Positions 1 through 11,006 of a DNA stretch of 64,000 bases are shown piece by piece (within the stretch, counting starts at the first letter, position 1; every line of letters begins with the position of its first letter). The translations under genes were made by a program, and so were the position numbers. This stretch comes from Bigelowiella natans CCMP2755. Its lineage: Eukaryota > Cercozoa > Chlorarachniophyceae. The stretch covers positions 1 through 64,000 of the forward strand of contig ADNK01002131.1 in assembly GCA_000320545.1 (NCBI GenBank), in the 5' to 3' direction. The notes beneath the pieces were generated by a model that saw only the letters and a program-made list of their open reading frames with translations, was not told where the DNA came from and made no database searches.

Positions 1-597
1 CACCCACCACATCATCATCATCATCATCCTCATCATCATCGTGATTGCCAGCAGTAGCAGCAAGGCAAAGAAGATCGACATATCTTCAACTAGACATTGC
101 CTCAGACACACACACACACACACACGACGCCTCTCACACCTCACATCACGTATGTCACACATCCCTACTAGCACGGGTAGATCAGGAGGCCACAGAGCAA
201 TTTCTACAGCAGGCTGTTGAGATGGTGATTACCCGTTCCTTTGGCGAGCGGAGGGGCGAGGGCAAATTTGCGGGGGACTCTGCTCTCCTATTGGTGGTCC
301 TGAACGGCGCATCTAGATCACTGCCCTGTCCTCCTTGTCCGTTGTGGCTGTTCAATATTCCCAAGCTATCTTTGCGTCTTTTATCCAGCATTTCTTTGGT
401 CAGGTTCAGTGGTGGTTTATGGCCGGTCTTCGCTTCCTCCCCCTTCTCCTCCTCTCTCCCGCTGCCACGGTCCTCGTCCTTCTTTGTCTTTTCTTCCTTC
501 ATATCTTCACTTGGCACGGCAGTTTCGAGCCGGCGGTTTTGGGAGGGAGTTTCTAGGCCTGGCTCCTCTCTTCCTCCGCTTGCACCAGCTGCTGCCG
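1..597. other. Window edge; possible 3' region of the hydrolase gene
   Basis: No recognisable domain is encoded here. A minus-strand frame stays open from about 868 down to 182. It encodes a glutamine-rich start followed by a Lys/Glu/Ser-rich low-complexity stretch, and it overlaps the terminal hydrolase exon in another frame. It could be an alternative C-terminus or untranslated sequence. A CAT-triplet run lies at 13-40 and a short (CA)n at about 107-124. Confidence 0.35.
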
Positions 598-1469
598 CTA
601 CCCGCGCCTGAGGGGACTTACTACGCGGTGTGTTTGGGGGGTTGGAAGGATTTCGCGATTGTAGTGTTTTTTGGTTGCTGATCTCCTTGGATGATAGCCT
701 GCTTCTCGCACCACTGCTCGCATAGACTTTGGTCCCCCAGGCTTCGTAAACCTTTGTATGCATATGGTGGGGGGAACATATGAGTTGTTGATAGTGTTGG
801 TGTTGTTGTTGTTGCTGTTGCTGCTGTTCCCATCGTTGTTGCGTCTTGATGGCAAAACTTCGAAGACAGCGTCGTCATCGACTTCCTCAACACCAGAGCA
901 GCGAGTGCTATAATTGTATATTGCCCACTCGTCCCATAGCTGTTAAACTATGCTATTCGATATCACCGTTACTACTACAACTGCTACTGCTAATACTACT
1001 ATTACTACTACTACTACTACGCCTCTTACTACTACTGCTGCTGCGCTACTGCCACGTATACCACACCTGTCGTGACTCTTCCCAGGGAATGAGAGTGTCA
1101 TTGACCGCGTGCATGATGATGGCGGGGACTCTGCAGTGAGCCGCCCCGCTTACGCAATCAAGCTTCTTGATATCGAATTCGGGTATCTGCAAGGATGGGG
1201 AAGGGGAAGAAGAGAGGAAGGAGGCTCTCAGTGCTCTATCTTCCATGGAATATATGCGATGGCCGCCTTTATCGTGAGCCGTGAACGACGTGCAAGCCCT
1301 GTTGTTCTATAACGCCCTGCGCTATGATACGCGCTGCTGTTATATACGACTAATGGTCATAAGTATCAGCACCAAGTACCTGCTTGAGGATGGACTTTCG
1401 TACAATGGGTAGCCCGACACTTGCAAGTCCCCTATTGTGGTAGAGCACGCGATTGAGTGAAAGAGGGAG

Positions 1470-1508
<39 letters not shown>

Positions 1509-1534
1509 CAGATGACTTATTACAAATAAATGTG

Positions 1535-1600
<66 letters not shown>

Positions 1601-1608
1601 TGTTTTGT

Positions 1609-1672
<64 letters not shown>

Positions 1673-3831
1673 ACAATATCTTATATATGAACATAAGTAC
1701 AGAGTAACGTGCCTCTCAGTTTAAGCTCTATTTCGCTTACCTAAGCATAAACTGTGGAACTACGCTCTTGTAATGCTCGATGATGTGGCGGCTAGCGTTC
1801 CACAGGTTGCCAAAGGGACTGTCAGCGACGACGCAGCTTACCACTCGCATAAAACCAACCTTTACATTACATTCATTTTGCCATCACCACTAGGAATCGT
1901 GAGCCTCCATGATGAATAGAGCTACCTTCTTATTGATGGCCTCTCTATCACGGATTTTGGTCGTAAGTTCTTGGACTCGTGTAATTAGCTCCGCCTTTTC
2001 CATGGACCCCAAATCCATCTGAAGAGGGTTCGGTCAGCACACACAAACACACACACACACACACACACGCGCGCGCGCGCAGGTGAAGAAGGGAGGAGAT
2101 AGTAGGACAACAGCGATGGTGAGAAATGAAATAGGGCTCGTCAAATGATAAAGAATGCTGATAAGATAGGGAAAATTGATTGCAGCAGCGCAAGAAAGCT
2201 ACCGAGCGTGCAGCACACGTGCCAGTTCCTACTCTCTTCACTTTGGCTTCGCTGCTGCTATCCGACTCAAACACTGAATATGAAGAAGAATCAGAAGGAA
2301 ACAATAATTTCGAATAATAAAGAATCAAAAGGAAACAATAATTTCGAATAATACTGATGATGATAGAATTAGAGGAGGATGTAAGATACTTTTCTCATAA
2401 GACTCGGTCGGGGACGGTTTCGGGGATTGAATTCCTGATTTGCCGTCTTCCCAGTCCTCCTCTAGCTCCTGAGAAGAAGAAAGGTACTTTGTTTATACAA
2501 CTTCATCTTGTAGTAAGCGTGGCGACAGGTCATGTCATGTTCGCGTCGTTCTCATTTCTACGATGCATTACTAGTATTAGGTTGACAAGCTCGTCAATCC
2601 GCCACTTCCGGTACTCCTCATCACTTGGGGCGGGGGGAGGTGGAATCCATTCGAATGGGTCGCGCGATGCTGCACGAATACATGCCACAGAGCCCATGCT
2701 CCGGCCCCACAACATCACACTTTTGTAGCCCAGCTTCTCAACTAGTTCCTTGACGATGCAACGTACATCATCCTCTTCCCACATTCCCAGCGTGATGTAT
2801 TCACCTTGGAACACATTGCATTGAAGAAGTAAATGAGCATTCGTGCACAATGCATGGATGTCAGTATGCATACACATGTTTGGCGCATGTAAAAATAAGA
2901 GGGGGCCGTATGTGTGTGTGTGTGTGTGTGTTCGAAAGGGAGGGGGGTTAAAGGGGAGGAGGTGGCGAAGATGGCAGTATCAATACTCAAATTTGAGCTT
3001 GAAGCGTATAATCAATGGTGATGGGTGCATAAAACAATCATGCTGGAATCTTCTTCCTGCATTTATTAGAAGAGAGCAATATCACCTTGGGATTTCCCGC
3101 AACCCGCAAAATCAAATACACACAATGCTACTTCCAGCTGCATGCCTGTAGGTTATAAACTGCATGGAAACGGCGTCTTTGTTCTAACCAAATGAAAGGA
3201 TCGAATACATCAAATGCAGATAATTTTCTCTATGTGAAGGGGCATACAGAAAAGGTCTGAATCTTACCAATTTCCCAGACATCTGTTATACCGTCCAATT
3301 TTCCGCCACTCGCACCTATCCAGGATTCATTTCAAACACGGTTCGATTTCCAAGGGGCGTATGCACAGCTGTACCATGGCAGTATAATATGCAGTGGCTC
3401 TTTCCATCACTCCTTCCGACCTGCAATACCGAAACAGTTTAACGCGATTTCCCGAAAAAAAATCATGAACATACCGGTACATAGAGACTGCATTCCAGGT
3501 TCAAGTTCCGGCGATTACGAATCTGCAGGAGCGAAATGTTTATTTTAGTGAGGAACTCGAATTTTTTACTTTGGCAAGGGATACAAGGCAGACTTGTTTG
3601 AAAAAATACCACCTGGAAATCCTCTCTACGAACAATGATTGGATATCCTCTCCATGACGCTAGCTTCTGAAGTCGTGGTCCGAGTGATTTTCTGTCGTAC
3701 TTAGACCTGCACCAGGAGATAGATGCAATTTTTAACACATGAGAAAGGAATCCTATCGAATTAAGGTAACGCGTCCTTGGAAACGTAGTTGAACATCGTT
3801 CACATATCAAGTCTCTTGATACGTTTATCAT
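598..3831 (-). CDS. Alpha/beta hydrolase (serine aminopeptidase-like, plant/algal Bem46-like type), multi-exon
   Basis: Exons in transcript order: 3831 (or 3706)-3613, 3522-3475, 3420-3375, 3315-3268, 3145-3086, 2804-2572, 2018-1926, 1859-1741, 1419-1380, 1186-1067, 939-598. All junction phases agree, giving 455 aa if ATG 3831 is the start. Visible motifs in order: YDRKSLGP near the start, ILYCHG (oxyanion strand), VFDFAGCGKSQGEYITLG, the nucleophile elbow LWGRSMGS with Ser, VVADSPF, and HAVNDTLIP carrying the catalytic Asp. This order matches the cytosolic or membrane-associated alpha/beta hydrolases of plants, algae and oomycetes; the substrate is unknown. Two oddities: about 60 extra residues lie between the nucleophile elbow and VVADSPF, and I could not find the expected Asp-His-Asn motif with the catalytic His in the last exon. 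The start is uncertain: an acceptor-like site at 3707 could mean the true first exon lies further upstream. Divergent from NFS1. Confidence 0.8.
1473..1669. repeat. Compound microsatellite (GA)n-(TA)n-(TG)n-(TC)n in a hydrolase intron
   Basis: Within the intron 1420-1740 there are (GA)n at 1473-1508, (TA)n at 1538-1576, (GT)n at 1576-1600 and (TC)n at 1612-1669. The outer GA and TC tracts are reverse complements of each other, so the intron RNA could form a long hairpin. Confidence 0.9.
2040..2080. repeat. (CA)n/(CG)n microsatellite in a hydrolase intron
   Basis: A (CA)n run followed by a short alternating GC run lies inside the intron 2019-2571. This kind of alternating purine-pyrimidine tract can adopt Z-DNA. 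Confidence 0.85.
2288..2352. repeat. 34-bp tandem duplication in a hydrolase intron
   Basis: Two nearly identical AT-rich units start at 2288 and 2322 (period 34). They differ at only a few positions, for example a G/A in the tenth base region. Non-coding, inside the intron 2019-2571. Confidence 0.85.
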
Positions 3832-3938
3832 TCTTTTTTAACACATGGCGAAGGAATTCCATCCAATTGAAGTGAACCACCCATGGGAACGCAGTTGAAA
3901 AACATCCACAAATCGAGTCTTTAGATACGCGTTTATTA
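3729..3938. repeat. 106-bp imperfect tandem duplication at the hydrolase 5' end
   Basis: The stretch beginning TTAACACATGAGAAAGGAAT near 3731 recurs, diverged, from about 3837 as TTAACACATGGCGAAGGAAT. Similarity continues through a shared run ending near GATACG-TTTAT in both copies. It overlaps the possible hydrolase first exon and the region shared with the divergent NFS1 gene. Confidence 0.75.
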
Positions 3939-4563
3939 CACGGAGAACGCCCGTAGCAGGTGCAAAGTACCTTGGGGGGCGGATGAAGAGGCCAGATACG
4001 GCGGCACTCATCTTCCTACGTCGTAGCCATTCAAGACTTGATGATCTATGCTGTTCTGTCGTGCGTCAAGATTTTTGGACCGTAAACTTGATAAATTACC
4101 ATGCGTTTCCTATAGATCTAATGCAATGGATAAATATTTCAAGGAAGTTTGAACGACAAAAGTCAACACGTTCGTCCTAAGATCGACAAAAAACGTTGCT
4201 ACTCGTATTTCGGATTTGAAGGATGCGCTGTCAACGCGACAACTACCTGGGACTTCTCGAGACTTCCTAGGACTTCCCCAAGATGTGCAATACTTGAGAC
4301 TTCATCATTTCCATGTCGTAGGGAAAAATTGAGGTGTACATTTTGTTCTGAGCCACACAATCAACCGCTTAAAAATTAGATCTAATATTACCTTGCGACA
4401 AGGATATTTTTGGATGTCGCAGCTTTGAAACACTTCACCACTCCGAGCATACTCCGAAAGAATGTACTTTACCCTCCCTTCCTCTTTCTTGTGTCCTCGA
4501 CCCCTTCGTGATCCACCCAAGGGCCAGGGCCTTCAGAATCTCGCAAACTCTTCCAAAATCGCT
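3832..4563. promoter_or_regulatory. Divergent intergenic region between hydrolase and NFS1
   Basis: About 730 bp separate the possible hydrolase start (minus) from the NFS1 ATG (plus), so a bidirectional promoter is likely by position. A minus-strand ORF at 4305-4520 ends in a donor-like CGCAAG|GTAATA but does not match the phase of the hydrolase exon at 3706. I cannot point to a specific core promoter element. Confidence 0.4.
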
Positions 4564-7500
4564 ATGTTTACATATTGCCATCTTGTTGTTCAATCCTTCT
4601 CATTTACCCCCTCGCTGATTGAAAGGTCCGCGATTCGGTCCTTGCGCACCTGCTCGCAGATTGTCGCGCGCTCTAAGAGAGCTTTCAGCTCTATTGCCGA
4701 TGAAGCCGCGAAGGCCTTGGCAGGTGAATAGATACCCATCTTTAACTTTCATTTTTGTGTGGATTGCTTGTCAAGAAGTCCTTCGGGTTCGTCTTCGTGA
4801 TCGTCTTCGTTTTTTTGCTGTACTTCTCGTGCAGAGAATAAAGAAGGAAAGTTCTCGATTAAGGGAATGGAGCTTACAGGCCGTGCGTCATACTTGGATA
4901 TGCAGGTGCAAAACAGATAAAGATATGTTAGACATACGCGCACAATACTTATATTCACACATGTACATTTGTATTTCACCCATCATGAAAGGCTACAACT
5001 CCAGTGGATCCGCGCGTGCTCGACGCGATGATGCCACTGATGGTGTCCCAATACGGAAATGCACACTCGAGAACACACCACTATGGTTGGGAAGCCGAGG
5101 ATCTAGTTGAGGCTGCAAGAAAGGTGATTCATTTAACTAGAAATATAGGTATCCGATAGTTTTAACCTTCACGACGTGAGCACTACGCTGCACTTCATAC
5201 TATCAATTGAGCAATAATGGACAGCCTTACAATATAATGGTCAAATACTCTGGTGAATAATTCCGTCCCCTCTTTCCCACTTATTCAACTTTTCCATTGC
5301 AAGGATGTTGCCGACCTTGTTGGTGCGAGCCCCCGCGAAATCATCTTCACGTCCGGTGCGACCGAATCTAACAACATGGCGATCAAGGGTGTGGCAAACT
5401 TCTACAAGTCAAAGAAACGTCATGTTCTCACCACTGTTACAGAGCACAAGGTAGTGGTCACTAGCAATGGGAAAAGTAGGAGTGCGGCACACCAGGAAGG
5501 TGGCTTGGTTTCGCAAGGGCCCATCGAGCGTGTATTTTTCGTCCTCTACGGATGTTTTGTCCCTTCCCAGCTCCTTGGGAGAATAGATGTTGTGATAAAC
5601 GAAATTTTGATTTACTCTCACTTAACTCTCACTTAATATATGGTGGTTAATGGTTAGTGTGTTCTCGATTCATGTCGACGCCTTGGCCTGGATGGCTTTG
5701 ACATTACGTGATACGCAATTTGAATAATCACCCGTTTACACACACATACATTCCCAATCTATTTCCCCCTATCCCTTCCCCTTTCTTTATAATTTTTACT
5801 TCGCACTAGTTCGTGTGCCAAATTGTTTGTACCAGGTCCTCCTCCATTATCGTGACTGTTTCCCCCTCCCCCCCCCCCCCTATCTTGACCGTCCCCCTTT
5901 ATCCCACCAGCTACATGCCTGTGATGGCAAATGGTCTCGTAGATCTGGAGAAGTTGGAGTCCGAGATACGGGACGACACCGCCGTCGTGTCTGTGATGAC
6001 TGTTAACAATGAGATTGGGGTACGTGTTCGAACATAAGAGTTCCAACCATCAATGAACAATGCTACAAGACCACATCTACTAGCATCATTCAACCTGCGA
6101 CATTAGCAACATTACCTCTTTCCTTGTCACAGGTTGTTCAGCCTATCAAGGAGATAGGGGAGATCTGCCGGAAAAAGAAAGTTTTCTTTCATACCGATGC
6201 AGCACAGGTGTAACGCTAAAACTCCGCATGACTACTGCCTCTCGTGCCAACTTCTGTATAGTACGTTTCCCTGAGTAGTGGTAGGGCAAGTGTACACGCT
6301 CAAACATTATAATGTTCAGGCGGTGGGTAAAATCCCTATGAATGTGGACGATATGAACATTGATATCATGTCCATCAGCGGCCACAAGGTAGGAATCGTA
6401 GCGGTAGTAGTAAAAAGTAGTATGGTGTCAGTGGTCTAAGATTCGACTCAGGAAGAGGAATCATGAAAATGACGATCATAATGATAATGAAAGTAATGGT
6501 TGCTGTAATTTTATGATATTTGCAACTTTGAAGCACAGACAATTATCGGTTGTTACGCCTGACATTCTTGACCCTATGTTGAATTACTTAACTTCTTTCG
6601 TTCTTCCTTCATCTTCCCTTTCATAGATGTACGGGCCAAAGGGCATCGGGGCAATTTACGTGCGAAGGCGCCCACGTGTGCGAATGGAACCTGTGATTAA
6701 CGGTAATATTTCCTCATTTTACGAACTAAACAAGGCGTAGTCGTGATTAATGGGCAGTGTGTCTCCACAATGTTGCCAGATTGATGGCAGCGTAATATGC
6801 GCCACAGCTAAAGATGTCTCCTGCATCAATCATTCATTCTCTGCATATATGTTCCTGCCTCCCATAACGGCTTTCTCCTTTTTCATTCATCTTCCTCAAC
6901 CTTCAACTAGGTGGGGGTCAAGAAAGGGGTTTGCGATCAGGAACTTTGCCAACAGAATTGTGTGTCGGACTCGGCGCAGCTGCAAGGGTAGTGCTTGTAC
7001 TTAGATAGAAATGCTGATGAGGATGATTAAACCCCTCTCATGTAGCCCTTCCTCCCTTTCAATCCCTCAATCTCCCTTAAGTTGCTTTAACTGTTCTCTA
7101 GATCTTCACACGATGAAATCTCTATGTTTTCCTGATTGTTACTGCGATCTGTATTGTTACTTATGAATAATTTATTCATCATCGTTGTCGTCGTCGTCAT
7201 CATCACTATCAGGTTTGTAAGGAGGAGATGGAAGCAGATCATGAATGGGTGAGCTATCTCAGCAAGCGGCTCTACGATGGAGTCACCTCCGAGGTAAGAC
7301 ACGAGAGACACTCTGAAGGGGAAAACTTGTACTGCTTTTATATCTAATTATTTGCTTCAACAAAATACTACTACTAGCTTGATCATGTGACTCTGAATGG
7401 CGACCCAGAGGCTCGGTATCCCGGCAACCTCAACATCTCCTTTGCTTGCGTGGAGGGGGAAAGCTTACTCATGGTAATAGTATGCACCAGATGATTGCAA

Positions 7501-8301
7501 TTGTAGGAGAGTAGCAATGGTAGTTGTGCAAGGTTGACTTAAGTGGGAACATGTACACTGCCCTTCCTCTAATGATCTTTCAGCTTCATGGTGGAGCCAG
7601 TCTGTAATGTCCTTTTAATATTATTCAGTGAATTTTCTGCCACCTTTTTTTATTCGTCATCGTCACCGTCATCATGGTTGACAGCATTTTCACCAATATC
7701 AACCGTCATCTTCAGGCCTTAAAGGACGTCGCTGTGTCTTCGGGTAGTGCCTGCACAAGTGCCTCTCTGGAGCCATCCTACGTACTCCGTGCGCTCGGAG
7801 TTGAGGTGCGATCAGCTTCCATGGAGAGCAAAAATATCTAGATATTAGGGGTTCTGCCTCAGTTTATGACAAAATAACAATGGAAAATATTTACTTTGTC
7901 AGGAGGACTTGGCGCACACCTCAATTCGTTTTGGACTCGGGAGATTTACCACAGAGGTTGGTCGATATAAGTTGTTGCCGCAGAAATAAAGGATCATTGG
8001 CGTTTTTGGTAGATATAATAATTTAGGAAGGGGAAAAGACACCAAGCGCATGTGATAAAAGAAGAAAACATTATTTTGTTACACATATAATGAATGACTT
8101 ATCAGGAGGAAGTGGACCACGCTGTTGACACTTGTGTGAAACATGTGACCCGTTTGCGCGAAATGAGTCCTCTGGTCAGTGGATAATTCTACCACACTTC
8201 ATCTGATAAAAATACATAAAATAACACCCACACCCACCCAACCACCCATCTCCGCAAATATACAACATTACATGTGTAATATATGAATATAATATATCAA
8301 C

Positions 8302-8356
<55 letters not shown>

Positions 8357-8514
8357 AATCCGTGGTATTGTATGTTATTATTTTACATTCATTGATTGAA
8401 AAAGTAACCCAAGACCCATACATTGATGCTATGCCTTCTCACAATGAGTTATGTTTTCAGTGGGATATGGTCCAAGAAGGAATTGATTTGAAAACAATCC
8501 AATGGACAAACTAA
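4564..8514 (+). CDS. NFS1: Mitochondrial cysteine desulfurase (NFS1/IscS), 16 exons
   Basis: Exons: 4564-4723, 4880-4905, 4992-5123, 5304-5450, 5658-5707, 5911-6019, 6133-6207, 6320-6388, 6627-6702, 6911-6987, 7213-7293, 7378-7473, 7716-7805, 7903-7956, 8106-8174, 8461-8514. Every phase agrees and the total is 1,365 nt (454 aa). The enzyme is a PLP-dependent aminotransferase-fold protein that takes sulfur from L-cysteine for Fe-S cluster assembly with ISCU, ISD11 and frataxin. Motifs: [27 protein letters not shown] with the cofactor-stacking His, HTDAAQ, the PLP-lysine motif SISGHK (Lys at the end of exon 8, followed by MYGPKG), and [10 protein letters not shown] with the active-site Cys. The C-terminus, DLKTIQWTN, matches the class I enzyme. 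The first exon encodes a basic, Ser-rich leader free of acidic residues until SSIADEAAK, typical of a mitochondrial presequence. ATG 4564 was chosen because it opens that leader. Exon 2 is only 26 nt. Confidence 0.97.
8306..8354. repeat. (TA)n microsatellite in the last NFS1 intron
   Basis: An alternating AT run of about 49 bp in the intron 8175-8460, ahead of the final 54-nt exon. Confidence 0.9.
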
Positions 8515-9840
8515 TTCAAGCTAGACTAGAATCGAATTCGAAATGTAAAAGTTGTGCGACTTATCAATACCTTGCTAGATATATCTTTGTGAGTGGCTGT
8601 TGAATGCAGCAACATCATGCAAAAAACTAAACACCAACCATACAACAAGCCATTCTCAAAATACCAACGTGATGTCGACCAGCAAGTGTTTGGCTCTTGT
8701 GCTTGCTTGGCGGAGCGTACTTGTGCATGCATGGCACAGTTCACTGATGATTGAATGACAGCTAGCTGACGACACGGAATCGAGATCGTATCTGGCCACA
8801 GCTAGACAGCAGCATCGAGCACGGCTAAACGGTCCATGGCGGTACGGCCTAGTGCAGTGTAATGTTGCACATGCTGGCATGGCACATTTCTGATTCCATG
8901 CTAGCATGTCCATCAGCAGGATGTCCCGAAGCTTCAATTCGTCACATCAAACGCACTTTTGCCCCGCCAGCGCCAGAGCGCACGCAAGGAGCAAAATGTG
9001 GAGCCATCTGAGCACGCAACACCATGCACACATCTAGACATGTTCATCAATCACGTCGTCATTCACGTGATTCATTGCATCCGTCTCACCATGCTGGCAT
9101 GCACATGCGCGTCTGTAGCTAGCTAGCTAGGCATGTTCGGGTGATCTAGAGATCAAGGGGGGCGGAAATGAGGGTTTTGCGGCCAAAGGGGTGTTTTCCG
9201 CGCGAGAAATTTGCGGGTTGCTGCATTGAAGTTTGCAAGTTTCCATTGCAGATTTCACTGAATTTCAGAAAAGTGCTGTGTTTTGGCTTGGTGAAATGCG
9301 GAAATGGCGCAACGCGCCAAGAGAAGCCATTTCCGCAAGTCAGCTTCGGCCGGCGGCGCTCGGCAGGGCCGCAGGGCGCCTGCGATTGCTGTGTCCGCAA
9401 ACCCGCCCCCCTTGAGCTCTGGGGCGCCCGTTCAGTCAAACTGCACGTCACGACGTCTTGCCGTGTCGTTTGTTGGGTGCACATCCGACAAGTGGGTGTC
9501 GCACCCAAAACAGGCTAGCAGCAGGGCGCAGTTCCCAACAGATGACTTGGATGCAATTGTCTGGACGGTGGGGAACCTGACAGATGCACACCAGCTGGCC
9601 AGCTGGAGACCAGCAGCCTGATCCCAGATGTTCACTCTGGCTAGCTAGCTGGCTAGCATTGCCAGCATGCTGGCATGGCCAGCTTGCCAGATTGCACGGT
9701 GAACACTGCTAGACTGTTCACTCCAGCACTGCTGCACCCAAGAGAGAAACTCATGAATCCATCCACCGTGCACCTTGTCCACTGATCTGAGAGGAGGAAC
9801 TTCTGAGACGGTGGCCACCGGAGCTCAAAAGAGACTCAAG

Positions 9841-9893
<53 letters not shown>

Positions 9894-11006
9894 ACGTGTG
9901 TGAGTGTGTGTCGCAATCAGTGAGCCTGGTGCAATGAACAATGAACAATGATGACGAACTGCATTTCCAAAACGTTGCAAGACGTTTGCAGTGTTCACTG
10001 AAGCCAATTTCCAATGAAGCTGCAGGCCGCCTTGGCTTCGATCACTTTAGCATGAATGAATGAATCAATGAACAAATGAATGAATGAAGTGATTCCAATG
10101 GCGCAGTCAAAAGGATCTTGGGATGTGCTGGGACAATGCAGAAGAAACGTTTGCACGGCTAGACGGCAGAGATGACAAGTCTGTTGATTCCACTTGGACC
10201 AGTGTTGATGGAGAGGGAGATTCAAGCAACATTGGCGAGAAGGAGCAAGGCAACAAAGGCATCCCCCAACCCTTGCCACAAGTCCTTTCTTGCTTTCTCC
10301 CAAAGGCCGGGGCAACAATGAATCAAAGGCTGCTCGGCACCCAGAAAACGAGAAAGAACGGCTACGATTGGACTCATTTCATGGGACATCTTACCAAGAT
10401 GATCATCAGACACCTGATGTGAGAACAAGTGATTCATGTTTGCGGAGATGATTGATGTGAGCACTGTAGCTATGAAGTTTCGCAGTGATAATTTGGCCAC
10501 AGCAATGCACCAGTAAATCAAATTGAACGAGCAGCGATACCGTAGCATTGTCGCCTTCGGTAGTAAAGAGATTTCTCAAAATTGTGTGTTTGTTCTCTCT
10601 ACGGGGATAATTTGCTGTCAGAAGAAATCATGAGAAAATATCGCGAAAAAGAACGATTCTCCTTTTTGTTGCTCTAGATGATGAAAATATTCTACGACAA
10701 GAAAATTTTTTGTCGCAAGAAAGATTTGGATATTTTTGCCTTCTGTCGCACCTCGCGCAATTAAAATAAAAAATCGACCCTTTAACCTGCTCGCGGAAGG
10801 TGCTTCCCCACCCCCTTCTGGCTTAGCCGATGCGGACAGAACTCTCATTTGCCTACATAATATCTTCGTGCGGATCAATACTCATTCCCACCTTTTTTGC
10901 AAAATTTGGCCTAAATTTTGCAGTGCTTGTAATTCGGCATTGCTTTCATAACCTTCTTGCCATCCTAGGTCGCCGCAACTGCAAGGAAACTCGCCCCACT
11001 GTACTC
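8515..11006. other. Spacer between NFS1 and the giant ligase; palindromic-word rich
   Basis: I see no convincing gene. Short frames near 9146-9518 and 10123-10548 are open on both strands and show no family motif. The stretch is enriched in TGCA, CATG, GCTAGC and CTAG words (for example around 9060-9140 and 9620-9700) and contains a long (TG)n. The sequence becomes AT-rich from about 10550, where the ligase promoter would lie. A CCATCCTAG acceptor-like site ends at 10969, so the ligase could have an upstream exon. Confidence 0.6.
9840..9912. repeat. (TG)n microsatellite
   Basis: About 70 bp of nearly perfect TG dinucleotides, interrupted by CGTG and CACG variants, in the spacer downstream of NFS1. 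Confidence 0.9.

Noticed and set aside
1150-1182. AAGCTTCTTGATATCGAATTC resembles a cloning-vector polylinker
   Set aside because: It differs by a three-base insertion and encodes PEFDIKKLD, which fits the hydrolase family at that position, so it is genuine coding sequence rather than vector.
4305-4520. Minus-strand ORF MGGSRRGRGHKK... as first exon of the hydrolase
   Set aside because: Its donor leaves phase 0, whereas the next possible exon at 3706 needs phase 2; no family similarity at this N-terminal position.
9146-9518. Overlapping ORFs on both strands (120 and 116 aa)
   Set aside because: Both strands are equally open and no motif or splice context is present; typical of GC-rich non-coding sequence.
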